Positions 7,175 to 16,241 of a stretch of DNA of 64,000 nt are shown here, in pieces. Positions within the stretch are counted from its first letter, which is position 1, and every line of letters begins with the position of its first letter. The translations under genes and the position numbers were made by a program. The stretch comes from Cellulosimicrobium protaetiae (GTDB taxonomy: Bacteria; Actinomycetota; Actinomycetes; Actinomycetales; Cellulomonadaceae): contig NZ_CP052757.1 in assembly GCF_009708005.2 (NCBI RefSeq), forward strand, positions 434,001-498,000, in the 5' to 3' direction. Below the pieces are notes generated by a model that saw only the letters and a list, made by a program, of their open reading frames with translations, did not search any database and had not been told where the DNA came from.

Positions 7175-9949
7175 ATGAGCACAGCCTTCCCCACGGCGGC
7201 AGGTCTGGTCGGTCGCGAACCGGAGTGCGCCACGCTCGACGCCCTGCTCGCGGACGTCCGCGCGGGCCACGGGCGGACCCTGGCGGTCCGCGGCGAGGCA
7301 GGGTCGGGGAAGACCTCGCTGCTGGCGTACGCCGAGGCGGGGGCCGCCGGCTGCACGGTCGTCCACGTCACGGGCGTCGAGTCGGAGATGGAGCTGGCGT
7401 ACGCGGGCCTCCACCAGCTCTGCGCGCCGCTGCTGCACCTCCTCACGAGGCTGCCCTCACCGCAGCAGCAGGCCCTCGGGTCGGCGTTCGGGTTGTCGGC
7501 GGGCCCTCCGCCCGACCGGTTCCTCACCGGTCTCGCGACGCTCGGCCTGCTCTCGGAGGCGGCGAGGGAGCGACCGCTGGTCTGCCTCGTCGACGACGTG
7601 CACTGGCTCGACGACGCGTCGGACCAGGTGCTGGCCTTCGTCGTCCGGCGGATCGACGCGGAGCCTGTCGGCGTCATCACCGCGAGCCGCGCCTCGCCGG
7701 GTGACGCGGTCGAGCACGGCCTGCCCGAGCTCCGGCTCGGGCGGCTACGAGACCGGGACGCCAGGGTCCTGCTCCGCTCGGTCGTCCCGGGCCGCCTCGA
7801 CGAGGACGTCGTGCGGCGGCTGCTCGCCGAGGCCGACGGCAACCCGCTGGCGCTGCTGGAGCTGCCGCGCGAGCTCTCCCCGGACCAGCTCGCGGGCGGG
7901 TACCACGTCCCGGACCTCCGCTCCCTGCGCGGGCGGATCGAGCAGAGCTACGCGCGCCGGGTCGCCGCACTGCCCGGGCGGACGCGTCAGCTCCTCCTCG
8001 TCGCCGCGGCGGAGCCGCGACAGGACCCGGCGCTGATCTGGCGGGCCGCGACGGCCCTGCGGCTGAGCGTCGCCGACGCCGCTCCCGCCGAGGCGGAAGA
8101 GCTCGCCGACTTCACGGGCGACGTGCGGTTCCGGCACCCGCTCGTGCGGTCGGCCGTCTACACGTCGGCCGCCGCTCCGGAGCGGCGGCTCGTGCACCGC
8201 GCCCTGGCCGAGGCCACCGCCGCCGCGGGCGACTCCGACCGGCGCGCCTGGCACCTCGCGCATGCCGCCGACGGGCTCGACGACGCGGTGGCCGTCGAGC
8301 TCGAGCGGTCCGCGGGCCGGGCGCTGGCCCGTGGAGGTCTGGCCGCGGCCGCGGCGTTCTGGGAGCGTGCCGCCGAGCTCACCGGTGACCCACGGGCACG
8401 TGTCGAGCGAGCGCTGGCTGCCGCGCAGGCCAAGTTCGACGCCGGCGCGCCCGAGGCGGCGCTCCGGCTCCTCGCCATCGCCGAGACCGGCCCGCTCGAC
8501 GAGCGGGCCATGGCCCGGGCGCAGCTCCTTCGCGCGCAGATCGCCGTGGCGACGGGGAACGGCGCCGAGGCGTCGCTGCTCGACGCCGCCCGACGCCTGG
8601 AGCCGGTGGACGCCGAGCTCGCGCGCGAGACCTACCGCGACGCGTTCTACGCCGCGGGCACGGCCGGGCGCCTCGCGCGGGGCGACGGGATGCTCCCGGT
8701 CGCGCGGGAGGTGCGCCGGTCCGGCGTGCTCCCGGCACCCGGCTCCGCTCCGACGGACCTCCTCCTCGCCGGCCTCGCAGCCCTGCTCGTCGACGGGCCC
8801 GCGCAGGGAGCGCCGCTGCTGCGCGAGGCGCTCCAGGGCGTGCTCGCCGACCCGGACCCGTCGGAGGCGGCGATGCACTGGCACCCGCTCGCGGCGCGCG
8901 TGGCCCACGACCTGTGGGACGACCGGGCGTGGGAGGCCGTCACCGAACGGACGATCGAGGTCGCGCGGGACCAGGGGCGGCTCCGGATGCTCCGCGCGGC
9001 GCTCATGTCGGGGATGGCGCTGCAGCTCTTCGCCGGCAGGCTTCCCCGAGCCGAGGCCATGTCGGACGAGTGCGCGGTCCTGGTCCACACGACGGGCGAC
9101 ATCATGCCCCCGTACGGTCCGCTCGTCCTGGCCGCCTGGCGGGGGCAGGAGCAGCCGCTCGCCGGGCTGGTGGCGGACCTGGAGCGCGAGGCCGCACGAC
9201 GGCACGAGGGTCAGTGGATCTCCGCGTGCGCCTGGGCGAGCGCCATGCTCCAGAACGGTCACGGGCGCTACGAGGAGGCGCTCGTCGCCGCCGAGCGCGC
9301 GGCGGCGCACCCCGAGGAGCTCGGCATCGCCACGTGGGCGATGGTCGAGCTCGTCGAGGCGGCCGCCCGGAGCGGTGCCCCGGAGCGTGCCGACGCGGCG
9401 ATGGCACGCGTGGCCGCGATCGCCGACGCGTCCGGCACCGACTGGGCGCTCGGGACGGCGGCGCGCAGCCGCGGCCTGCTCGCGCACGGGGACGACGCCG
9501 AGGCGCACTTCCGGGCGGCGCTCGAGCACCTGTCCCGGACCCCGATGGAGTGGTTCACCGCGCGCACGCGCCTCGTGTACGGCGAGTGGCTGCGACGCGA
9601 GGGCCGTCGCGTCGACGCGCGCGCCCAGCTCGGCCCGGCCCACGAGCTGCTCGACGCGATGGGCGCGCACGCGTTCGCGGAGCGCGCCCGGCGCGAGCTC
9701 GCGGCGACCGGCGCGACGGCCCGCCGACGGTCCGTCGAGGCACCGGTGAGCCTGACGGAGCAGGAGGCCCAGATCGCCCGGCTGGCCGCGGACGGGCTCT
9801 CCAACCCGCAGATCGCCGGCCGCCTGTTCCTCAGCCCCCGCACCGTCGAGTGGCACCTGCGGAAGGTCTACACCAAGCTCGGCATCGCGACGCGCACCGA
9901 GATCGGCCCCGTGCTCCCGCGGCAGGCGCGCGAGACCACGGGGCCGTGA
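7175..9949 (+). CDS. LuxR-family transcriptional regulator with N-terminal AAA ATPase (LAL type)
   Basis: A 924-aa large ATP-binding LuxR regulator. Walker A GEAGSGKTS is at residues 40-48 and Walker B CLVDDVHWLDD near residue 140. A winged-helix/TPR-like helical region fills the middle. The C-terminal LuxR helix-turn-helix (LTEQEAQIARLAADGLSNPQIA, then SPRTVEWHLRKVYTKLGI) occupies roughly residues 855-910. LAL regulators sense small ligands through the helical region and activate nearby operons; the carboxylesterase just downstream on the opposite strand is a plausible target but there is no direct evidence. A second LAL regulator of the same architecture is at 16332. Confidence 0.92.
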   Translation: MSTAFPTAAGLVGREPECATLDALLADVRAGHGRTLAVRGEAGSGKTSLLAYAEAGAAGCTVVHVTGVESEMELAYAGLHQLCAPLLHLLTRLPSPQQQALGSAFGLSAGPPPDRFLTGLATLGLLSEAARERPLVCLVDDVHWLDDASDQVLAFVVRRIDAEPVGVITASRASPGDAVEHGLPELRLGRLRDRDARVLLRSVVPGRLDEDVVRRLLAEADGNPLALLELPRELSPDQLAGGYHVPDLRSLRGRIEQSYARRVAALPGRTRQLLLVAAAEPRQDPALIWRAATALRLSVADAAPAEAEELADFTGDVRFRHPLVRSAVYTSAAAPERRLVHRALAEATAAAGDSDRRAWHLAHAADGLDDAVAVELERSAGRALARGGLAAAAAFWERAAELTGDPRARVERALAAAQAKFDAGAPEAALRLLAIAETGPLDERAMARAQLLRAQIAVATGNGAEASLLDAARRLEPVDAELARETYRDAFYAAGTAGRLARGDGMLPVAREVRRSGVLPAPGSAPTDLLLAGLAALLVDGPAQGAPLLREALQGVLADPDPSEAAMHWHPLAARVAHDLWDDRAWEAVTERTIEVARDQGRLRMLRAALMSGMALQLFAGRLPRAEAMSDECAVLVHTTGDIMPPYGPLVLAAWRGQEQPLAGLVADLEREAARRHEGQWISACAWASAMLQNGHGRYEEALVAAERAAAHPEELGIATWAMVELVEAAARSGAPERADAAMARVAAIADASGTDWALGTAARSRGLLAHGDDAEAHFRAALEHLSRTPMEWFTARTRLVYGEWLRREGRRVDARAQLGPAHELLDAMGAHAFAERARRELAATGATARRRSVEAPVSLTEQEAQIARLAADGLSNPQIAGRLFLSPRTVEWHLRKVYTKLGIATRTEIGPVLPRQARETTGP

Positions 9950-9962
9950 GCCCGAGGGCTCA
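9947..9962. terminator. Short convergent hairpin built from the two stop codons
   Basis: TGAGCC-CGAG-GGCTCA forms a 6-bp stem with a 4-nt loop. The left arm contains the TGA of the LAL gene, and the right arm contains the complement of the esterase TGA. Only 10 bp separate the two genes, so this is the only candidate terminator for both; it has no T-tract and is weak. Confidence 0.4.
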
Positions 9963-11645
9963 GAGCGTGCCGAGCACCGCGACGGCCGCCCAGACGCCGC
10001 ACCGGTGCGTGAGCGCGAAGTCCTTCTCGACCTGCGTCGCCGGGGTCTCGAGCGAGAGCACCCGCGGCGTCAGCGGCCGGAACCTCGCCCACGGCGTCTC
10101 CGCCGTCGAGGGGTCACCGGACGTCGCGAACTGCACCCACGAGGCGCGCATCGTCGACGCGAGCTGCTCCTGCTCCGGAGACAGCGACCCGGGCAGGGGT
10201 GCCGCGGGGAGGTCGAACAGGTACTGCAGCTCCGACTGGTGCGTGGCGGCGAGAGGTGCGCCGAGCGAGTCCGGGACGAACCGCTCGGGCGCGTCCGCGT
10301 CGTTGAACTCGTAGGCGAACGTGGGGACGTACCGCGACGCCGCGACGTCGAGCGCGTAGGCGGGGCAGGAGAAGTTCGCGTCCGAGTTCAGCGTGGAGAA
10401 CGCATGGGCCGCAGAGGCGTACCGCGACAGCGGGTACGCCGCGGCGACGAGAGCCGCCTTCGACCGGCTGATGCCGAAGTTGGTCGCGATCGTCGACACG
10501 TAGCTCGACGCGTCGACCGGGCCTGCGAGCGGGACGGTCGCGCCCTGCGTCACGCTGAGACCCAGGGTCGTGAAGATCCGCTCCTCCTGGGTGTTCGACC
10601 CGTTGACGATCGGCACGCGGTGGAAGCGACCGCTCGCGACGGCCGTGCCGACCGACTCGCGCAGGACGGCCCCGTCCACGTACCCCGGGGTGATGGAGAC
10701 CGGGGCGTTGGCGACCAGCACGTCGACAGGAACCTGACGCAGGCAGTCGGCCGACTGGTCCGCGCACCCGACGGCGGACGCGCTGGCCCGGCCGGCAGCC
10801 TCGGCCTCGGCGAGCGTCTGCTGCTCGAGCGCGAAGGCCCCGCTCTGGATCACCGCGCGGTGGAACAGCCCCTTCGCCCCCGGCGACGCGAGCTGCGCGA
10901 GCACCGAGAGCCCCCCGGCGGACTGGCCGGCGATCGTGACGTTCCCCGGGTCGCCGCCGAACTGCGCGACGTTCTCCCGGACCCACCGGAGCGCCGCCTG
11001 CTGGTCCTGGTAGCCGAAGTTCCCGGTCGGGCCGCCGGGCGTGCCGGCGAGCGCCGGGTGGGCGAGAAAGCCGAGCAGCCCGAGCCGGTAGTCGACCGTC
11101 ACGACGACGGCGCCCTCGCCCGCGAGCTTCGACGCGTCGTAGTCCGCGCCCTCGCCGATCGAGAGCCCGCCACCGTGGAACCAGACGATCACGGGCAGCG
11201 CACCTGACGCCCCCGGGTCACGGTGCGGCACCGTGACGTTGAGGTACAGGCAGTCCTCGCTCTGCCCGTACGGGCTCGGCGGAGCCTGCGGGCAGACCGG
11301 GGGGAAGGTCGTCGCGTCGCGGGTCGTGGACCAGCGCGCGGGAGGCTGCGGGGGCGTCCAGCGGAGCTCGCCGACGGGCGGCGCCGCGTACGGGACGCCG
11401 CGGAACTCGACCCCCGAGGCGGTCACGACGCCGCGGAGTGCTCCGTCGGCGGTCTGCACGACCGGAGGCGGGGCGGTCGCGCCGACGCGGCTCGACGCCG
11501 TCGGCCCGGTCGTGGCGGCGTGGGCGGTGGGGACGATCGACGCCCAGCAGGCGACGAGGACGACGATCGCCGCGGCGATCGCGAGGGCCGGGCGGACGAC
11601 GTGCGCCCGGGTGCGCGGAGCTCGGTGTGCGGGGTGAGTGTTCAT
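9960..11645 (-). CDS. Secreted type B carboxylesterase
   Basis: A 561-aa esterase/lipase of the carboxylesterase type B family (Pfam COesterase). A signal peptide covers about residues 1-43: basic start, hydrophobic LAIAAAIVVLVACWASIV, then AHA. The oxyanion motif HGGG is at 157-160, the signature EDCLYLNV at 130-137, and the nucleophile S242 sits in GQSAGG (usual form GESAGG). A likely catalytic His is in THQSELQYLF near the C-terminus. The family hydrolyses carboxylic esters of varied size; a natural substrate is not evident. Divergent from nothing close: the 183 bp upstream of 11645 hold no gene. Confidence 0.9.
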   Translation of the reverse strand: MNTHPAHRAPRTRAHVVRPALAIAAAIVVLVACWASIVPTAHAATTGPTASSRVGATAPPPVVQTADGALRGVVTASGVEFRGVPYAAPPVGELRWTPPQPPARWSTTRDATTFPPVCPQAPPSPYGQSEDCLYLNVTVPHRDPGASGALPVIVWFHGGGLSIGEGADYDASKLAGEGAVVVTVDYRLGLLGFLAHPALAGTPGGPTGNFGYQDQQAALRWVRENVAQFGGDPGNVTIAGQSAGGLSVLAQLASPGAKGLFHRAVIQSGAFALEQQTLAEAEAAGRASASAVGCADQSADCLRQVPVDVLVANAPVSITPGYVDGAVLRESVGTAVASGRFHRVPIVNGSNTQEERIFTTLGLSVTQGATVPLAGPVDASSYVSTIATNFGISRSKAALVAAAYPLSRYASAAHAFSTLNSDANFSCPAYALDVAASRYVPTFAYEFNDADAPERFVPDSLGAPLAATHQSELQYLFDLPAAPLPGSLSPEQEQLASTMRASWVQFATSGDPSTAETPWARFRPLTPRVLSLETPATQVEKDFALTHRCGVWAAVAVLGTL

Positions 11646-11828
11646 GAGCCCACGCTGTCGTCCCGCCCACCGGAAAGCGCCCGTGCCGCACCCTGGTGCC
11701 CGCCCCGGGGTCCACGGGCGCTCGTCGGCGGTGCAGCTCGCCCGCGAGCACGTCGACCTCGAGACCAGACGGGCGCCGACCCCCTCCGTCGCGCCACGCT
11801 CCGCCGGGGCGTCGCCGCTCGCCGTCCG

Positions 11829-13205
11829 TCAGACGAACCCGAAGACCGGAGGGAACACGACGGCGACGATCGCCGCCCACGCGGCGTACACCGGCAGGAA
11901 CCGGGTCTGCCACGCCACGAGGTCGGCGAACGGTCGTCGCCCGCGCAGGAACGCCGTCGCGAGGACGGCGGACCACACGAGGTGCACGAGCAGGAGCAGG
12001 TTGAGCCCGAGCGCGGCGGCCTTGTTGGGGCTGACGCCGAACTCCGCGATGCGCGTGAGCATCGCGGTGAGCGCGACGGCGTCGACCGCGAGCGCCGCGA
12101 CGACGAGGACGACCTGGAGCCCGTCGAAGAACGACCGCGGCGCGAGCGGGTCGCGCGCCGAGACGGAGTACAGCAGCAGGCACAGGACGAGCACGAGGAT
12201 CGCGTCCATGAGGATGAGCAGCTCGCGGTCGACGGCCGCGAGGTTCCCCGCGGTCGCGAGGACGACGAACACGGCGAGCAGCATGACGAGCGTCAGCGGC
12301 GTGAAGACGCGCGTGAGGACGGGCGCGATGTTCTCGACGACGTTCTGCTTGGCCTCGACGAGCCACGCGGCGACGATCAGCGCCGCCGGGACGCACAGCG
12401 GCAGGATCCAGTCCTCGAGGTAGGGCTCGAGGTCGACGTCGGCGAGGGAGAAGACGCCCGCGGTGAGGCCGAGCAGGACGCCGCCGCCGAGCGCGAGCAG
12501 CGTGTAGTACACGGCGAGCTCGCCGGTGAAGCGCGCGAAGTCCATGCGGCGCGCGTCCGAGCGCCAGCGGCCCCCGACGTACGCGAGCCCGACGACGGCC
12601 CACAGCGTCACGGGCGCGGCGAGCGCCGCGAGCACCAGGGTCGAGCCCGTGGGCTCGAACGGGTACACGTTGAGCACGACGCCGAGCACCACGAACGGCA
12701 CGGCGAGCGCCCCGACGATCCGCGCGGTGACCTGTCGCTTCCACGCGAGGTAGGCCGTGAGGAACGGCAGGACGAGGAGCCCGACGTTGAGCGCGACCGT
12801 CATCTCGTCGAGGACCGCCGTCGCGACCTTGACCGCGACGCCCGCCGCGACGGCGAGCCCGAGCACGACCGCGAGCTCGCGCCACGACCGCGTGCGGCCG
12901 GGCTGCTCGCCGACGAGGACGAGCTGCTTCCACAGCCGCTCGGAGTGCTCCTGCGCGAACTCGCGCGACAGGTCGTCGAGCGTGCCCATGCGCTTCACCG
13001 CGACGAGGAACGCCTCGTCGTCGTCGAGACCGGTCGCGCGCAGGTCCTCGACCCGCTCGCGCAGGTGGTCCTCCATCTCGTCGACGTCCGACGCGGAGAT
13101 GGCCTCACGGCGACGGACGTACCCGCGCCACTGGTCGATCTGGGCCTCGAGCGCGGCGTGCGGGCCGGGGCTCGCCCCGTCGGTCGGCGCGGTCGCGGCG
13201 CCCAT
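11829..13205 (-). CDS. Multi-spanning membrane protein with permease-prefix (HAAS-like) N-terminal domain
   Basis: The 458-aa product starts with a soluble helical domain of about 95 residues (YVRRREAISASDVDEMEDHLRE, then LDDDEAFLVAVKRMG) of the type that precedes permeases and HAAS-like proteins encoded next to PadR regulators. About ten hydrophobic segments follow. The start ATG at 13205 overlaps the PadR stop by one base (TGATG), so the two are translationally coupled. The PadR/permease-prefix pair is a widespread actinobacterial and firmicute arrangement thought to respond to membrane-active compounds; that role is inference. No transport motif is recognisable. Confidence 0.85.
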   Translation of the reverse strand: MGAATAPTDGASPGPHAALEAQIDQWRGYVRRREAISASDVDEMEDHLRERVEDLRATGLDDDEAFLVAVKRMGTLDDLSREFAQEHSERLWKQLVLVGEQPGRTRSWRELAVVLGLAVAAGVAVKVATAVLDEMTVALNVGLLVLPFLTAYLAWKRQVTARIVGALAVPFVVLGVVLNVYPFEPTGSTLVLAALAAPVTLWAVVGLAYVGGRWRSDARRMDFARFTGELAVYYTLLALGGGVLLGLTAGVFSLADVDLEPYLEDWILPLCVPAALIVAAWLVEAKQNVVENIAPVLTRVFTPLTLVMLLAVFVVLATAGNLAAVDRELLILMDAILVLVLCLLLYSVSARDPLAPRSFFDGLQVVLVVAALAVDAVALTAMLTRIAEFGVSPNKAAALGLNLLLLVHLVWSAVLATAFLRGRRPFADLVAWQTRFLPVYAAWAAIVAVVFPPVFGFV

Positions 13206-13579
13206 CAGGCCCACCCCTCCGCGACGCGCGGCGGGGTCAGCAGCCCGTCCTGCGCCGTGCGCCAGACCTGGTGGAGCGCGTGCGCGACGACGTCCCACTG
13301 CGCCTGGCGCTCGACGAGCGCCTCGCGTCCGGCCGGGGTGATCGCGTAGTGCTTGCGGCGCCGCCCGACGTCGGACGTGCCCCACGACGCCTCGACGAAC
13401 CCGAGCCGCTCCAGCCGGTGCAGCAGCGGGTACAGCATGCCGTCGGTCCACTGCATGCGACCGCCCGAGAGCTCGTCGACGCGCTTGAGGATCGCGTACC
13501 CGTACGACTCGCCGTCGGCGAGGATCCCGAGCACGAGCGGGGTGGCCGACGCGGCCACGAGGTCCTTGTCGATACGCAT
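13205..13579 (-). CDS. PadR family transcriptional regulator
   Basis: The 124-aa product is a short PadR (subfamily 2) winged-helix repressor. Recognisable elements are the first helix and turn with LVLGILADGESYGYAILKRV, the recognition region GRMQWTDGMLYPLLHRLERLGFV, the wing RRRKHYAITPAG, and a C-terminal dimerisation helix. PadR proteins normally bind palindromes overlapping their own promoter and release on ligand binding. The gene overlaps the membrane protein gene it probably controls, and the CTAG-rich repeat at 13592-13631 directly upstream of its ATG is the likely operator. Confidence 0.92.
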   Translation of the reverse strand: MRIDKDLVAASATPLVLGILADGESYGYAILKRVDELSGGRMQWTDGMLYPLLHRLERLGFVEASWGTSDVGRRRKHYAITPAGREALVERQAQWDVVAHALHQVWRTAQDGLLTPPRVAEGWA

Positions 13580-13591
13580 GGCACTCCTATG

Positions 13592-13631
13592 CCTAGTTCT
13601 TCTAGGGGTACTGACCCTAGCAGATCTAGGG
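13592..13631. promoter_or_regulatory. Putative PadR operator, alternating CCTAG/CTAGG half-sites
   Basis: Four related half-sites alternate in orientation: CCTAG (13592-13596), CTAGG (13602-13606), CCCTAG (13615-13620), CTAGGG (13626-13631). They form nested inverted repeats with centres between each pair. The array starts 13 bp upstream of the padR ATG and ends 35 bp before the divergent small membrane gene at 13666, so it could govern both directions. Such AT-containing tetranucleotides stand out in this GC-rich background. Confidence 0.65.
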
Positions 13632-13665
13632 TTGGATGCCGTCGGCGGCGACGGACGGGGAGGCG

Positions 13666-13929
13666 ATGGCACGACGACGGGCCTGGCGGAGGGACTGGGG
13701 GACCACGATCGCCCTCGTGCTCGTCGCCCTGTTCCCCGTAGCGGTCCTGGGGGCGCTGCGGACCTGGCGACTGGACGACCGGGGGGAGCTCTCGGCGACC
13801 GGCCTCCTGTGGACGGGCGTCGGGGTCGTCGTCCTGGCCGCCGTGGTGGGTGTCGTCGTCGGTGGAGCTCGCGGCGCTCGACCTCTTCGAGGTGGAGGAG
13901 CTGTTGACGCTCCGGCTCACGCGAGGTGA
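13666..13929 (+). CDS. Small membrane protein, probably 5' half of a frame-disrupted gene
   Basis: The frame encodes 87 residues from an ATG preceded by GGGGAGG. Two hydrophobic helices are clear: IALVLVALFPVAVLGAL and LLWTGVGVVVLAAVVGVVV. Third-position GC is high up to about 13857, then collapses (GGT GGA GCT CGC GGC GCT CGA), while the +1 frame becomes typically coding. The tail after about residue 65 is therefore unlikely to be real protein. See the overlapping frame at 13850-14101. Divergent from padR. Confidence 0.45.
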   Translation: MARRRAWRRDWGTTIALVLVALFPVAVLGALRTWRLDDRGELSATGLLWTGVGVVVLAAVVGVVVGGARGARPLRGGGAVDAPAHAR

Positions 13930-14101
13930 CGCCCGCCTCGAGGTCGCCGTGCAGGGACTCGTCGGCTCGCGCGCGTGGGGCCACCGCGGTGCCCGCGACG
14001 GGCTCGACGAGGTGCTTCGCGCCCTCGGCTACGCGATCCGGCCCACTGCCGACACGGAGCCGGGTCGTCCGGGCCGCGTCGCGGAGCAGCCTCAGGGCTA
14101 G
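13850..14101 (+). CDS. Hypothetical protein (83 aa), probable continuation of the preceding frame
   Basis: GTG at 13850 or 13862 could start this frame, but no convincing Shine-Dalgarno is present. Codon use is strongly GC3-biased throughout, so it looks genuinely coding. The peptide (ELAALDLFEVEELLTLRL, then GARDGLDEVLRALGYAI) reads like a cytosolic helical domain and would follow naturally on the second membrane helix of the overlapping frame if one base were skipped near 13850-13860. Either two overlapping genes, a frameshift mutation or a sequencing error explains it. Function unknown. Confidence 0.5.
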   Translation: MSSSVELAALDLFEVEELLTLRLTRGDARLEVAVQGLVGSRAWGHRGARDGLDEVLRALGYAIRPTADTEPGRPGRVAEQPQG

Positions 14102-14158
14102 CGTGGTCCCACGGACGCGCGCCGCCCGGTCGGCCCGCGGAACGACAGGGGAGGGCCC

Positions 14159-15418
14159 ATGCCTCGCACGTACCTCTTCGCCCTGACCGACGGCGGCGGG
14201 ACGGTCCCGCCCGAGGTGGGGGCCGTGCGTCGGCTCGTGGAGCGCGGGCACCGCGTCCGCGTGCTGGCCGAGGACTCGATGGCGCCCGAGGTGCGAGCGA
14301 CGGGCGCGACGCTCGTCCCGTGGGCCACCGCGCCGAACCGCCCCGACCGGGACCCGGCGCACGACCCCCTCAAGGACTGGGAGGCGTCGAGCCTGCTCGC
14401 GCAGGCGCGCGACATGGGGGACCGCATGATCGCCGGCCCGGCTCCGGACTACGCGCACGACGTCCTCGGCGCCGTCGACGCCGAGCAGCCCGACCTCGTC
14501 GTCACGTCCGTCTTCGCGTTCGGCGCGATGGTCGCGGCGCAGTCGCGCGGGATCCCGTTCGACGTCCTGATCCCCAACGTCTACGCCCTGCCCACCCCGG
14601 GCCGCACGCCGTTCGGGGCCGGGCTGAAGCCGGCGCGCGGCCCGTTCGGCCGGGTGCGCGACCGCGCGATGACGGGCCTCTCGACGCGCGTGTTCGACCG
14701 CTTCACGCGCGACCGGCTCAACGCCCTGCGCGCCGACCTCGGCCTCGACCCGCTCGCGCGCTCGTGGGAGCAGATGAGCGCCGCGAGGCGCCAGCTCGTC
14801 ATGACGAGCCCGGCGTTCGACCTCCCCGGCCCGCTCCCGGCGAACGCCCGGTACGTGGGGCCCGTGCTCGACGACCCAGCGTGGGCCGACGACGTCCCGT
14901 GGGCCGCGCCCCCGGGCGACGACCCGCTCGTCCTCGTCGCGCTGTCGTCCACGTTCCAGGACCAGGCCGCGCTCCTGCGGCGGATCGTCGCGGCGCTCGC
15001 GACGCTGCCCGTGCGTGGCGTCGTCACGACCGGCCAGGGGCTCGCGCCCGACGCGGTACCGGGCGCGGCGAACGTCACCGTGGTCGCGTCCGCTCCCCAC
15101 CACGTCGTGCTGCGCGACGCCGCGCTCGTCGTCACGCACGGCGGGCACGGCACGCTCCTCAAGGCGTTCGCGGCGGGCTGCCCCGTCGTCGTGCTGCCGC
15201 ACGGGCGCGACCAGGGCGACAACGCCGTGCGCGTCACGCTGCGCGGCGCGGGCGTCGCGCTCTCGCGGAAGGCGTCGGACGAGAAGGTCGCGCGCGCCGT
15301 CCGGCAGGTCCTCGACGACCCCGCGTACCGGCGCCGGGCCGCCGCGCTCGGCGACGCGGTCCGGCGCGACGCCGAGCACAGCACGCTCGTCGCCGAGCTC
15401 GAGGACCTCGCACCCTGA
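14159..15418 (+). CDS. UGT-type (GT1, macrolide glycosyltransferase-like) glycosyltransferase
   Basis: A 419-aa GT-B fold enzyme. The N-terminal acceptor domain opens with TYLFALTDGGGTVPPEVGAVRRLVERGHRVRVLAED, the usual start of MGT/UGT proteins. The C-terminal donor domain carries VTHGGHGTLLKAFAAGCPVVVLPHG followed by DQGDNAVRV, matching the nucleotide-sugar binding motif of GT1 enzymes. It should transfer a sugar from an NDP-sugar to a small hydrophobic acceptor such as an antibiotic or phenolic; the acceptor is not predictable. ATG at 14159 follows GGGGAGGGCCC. Converges on the hydrolase at 15423 with only 4 bp between stops. Confidence 0.88.
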   Translation: MPRTYLFALTDGGGTVPPEVGAVRRLVERGHRVRVLAEDSMAPEVRATGATLVPWATAPNRPDRDPAHDPLKDWEASSLLAQARDMGDRMIAGPAPDYAHDVLGAVDAEQPDLVVTSVFAFGAMVAAQSRGIPFDVLIPNVYALPTPGRTPFGAGLKPARGPFGRVRDRAMTGLSTRVFDRFTRDRLNALRADLGLDPLARSWEQMSAARRQLVMTSPAFDLPGPLPANARYVGPVLDDPAWADDVPWAAPPGDDPLVLVALSSTFQDQAALLRRIVAALATLPVRGVVTTGQGLAPDAVPGAANVTVVASAPHHVVLRDAALVVTHGGHGTLLKAFAAGCPVVVLPHGRDQGDNAVRVTLRGAGVALSRKASDEKVARAVRQVLDDPAYRRRAAALGDAVRRDAEHSTLVAELEDLAP

Positions 15419-15422
15419 CCTG

Positions 15423-16241
15423 TCAGCCCTGGGCGGGGCGCGCGTGGGCCAGCGCCCACTCGAGCGCGTGGTCGGCGATCTCCTCCCAGCCCTCCTGCGA
15501 CGTCATGAGATGGGCCTTCCCGGGGTAGGTCTCGTGCTCCGTCACCGTGCCCTCGCCGTGGTACTTCGCGGCGTTCGACCGCTGCACCGACGGCGGCATG
15601 ATGTGGTCCTCCTCGCCGGAGAGGAACAGCAGCGGCGCACGACCGGCGTTCGCGTAGTCGACCCAGATGTCCTGCGGCCCGGGCTGGAAGTTCGCCAGGA
15701 CGCTGTTCCACAGGATGCCGCCGGACGCGGGGATCGCGTACCGCTCGTAGACGCGGCGCGCCTGCTCGGGCGTGAACCCGACGTTCGTGAACGCGTACTG
15801 GAACTGCTCGAACGTGAGGGGCACGGCCTTGTGGCGGTTGGCGGGCGAGCGCAGCACCGGGAACGTCGAGCGGACCTGGGAGAGCGGGATGGTCCGCACG
15901 CCCTCGGTCGGCGCCGAGTTGAGCGCGACGCCCGCGGCGCCGAGGCCGTGGTCGAGCAGCACCTGGGTGAACGCGCCGCCCGCCGAGTGGCCGATGATGA
16001 TCGGCGGCGTCTCGACCTCCTTGACGACAGCCTCCAGGTGCTCGACGACGGCCTGCGCGGTGAGCCGGACGAGCGGCGACGGGTCGGCGTTGAGCGACTC
16101 GACCTCGACCTCCAGGCCGGGGTACGCCGGGGTGAGGACGCGGTACCCCTGCGCCTCGTAGCGGCTCTTCCAGTCCTCCCAGCTGCGGGGGGTCATCCAG
16201 AAGCCGTGGACCAGGACGATGGTGTCGGGAGAGGTGGTCAT
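15423..16241 (-). CDS. Alpha/beta hydrolase
   Basis: The 272-aa product has a complete alpha/beta hydrolase plan: VLVHGFW at residues 9-15, nucleophile elbow GHSAGG with S86, the acid in SGEEDHIMP near residue 206, and the catalytic His in GKAHLM near residue 250. Proteins of this type are often annotated as carboxylesterase or haloperoxidase-like hydrolases; the actual substrate is unknown. ATG at 16241 is preferred over an upstream frame that crosses the divergent promoter region. It is divergent from the second LAL regulator 90 bp away, a common arrangement for a regulator and its target. Confidence 0.9.
   Translation of the reverse strand: MTTSPDTIVLVHGFWMTPRSWEDWKSRYEAQGYRVLTPAYPGLEVEVESLNADPSPLVRLTAQAVVEHLEAVVKEVETPPIIIGHSAGGAFTQVLLDHGLGAAGVALNSAPTEGVRTIPLSQVRSTFPVLRSPANRHKAVPLTFEQFQYAFTNVGFTPEQARRVYERYAIPASGGILWNSVLANFQPGPQDIWVDYANAGRAPLLFLSGEEDHIMPPSVQRSNAAKYHGEGTVTEHETYPGKAHLMTSQEGWEEIADHALEWALAHARPAQG

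Noticed and set aside
13205..15379. 724-codon minus-strand frame extending upstream of padR across the glycosyltransferase
   Set aside because: Only the last 124 codons are PadR; the remainder is antisense to the glycosyltransferase with no protein-like features.
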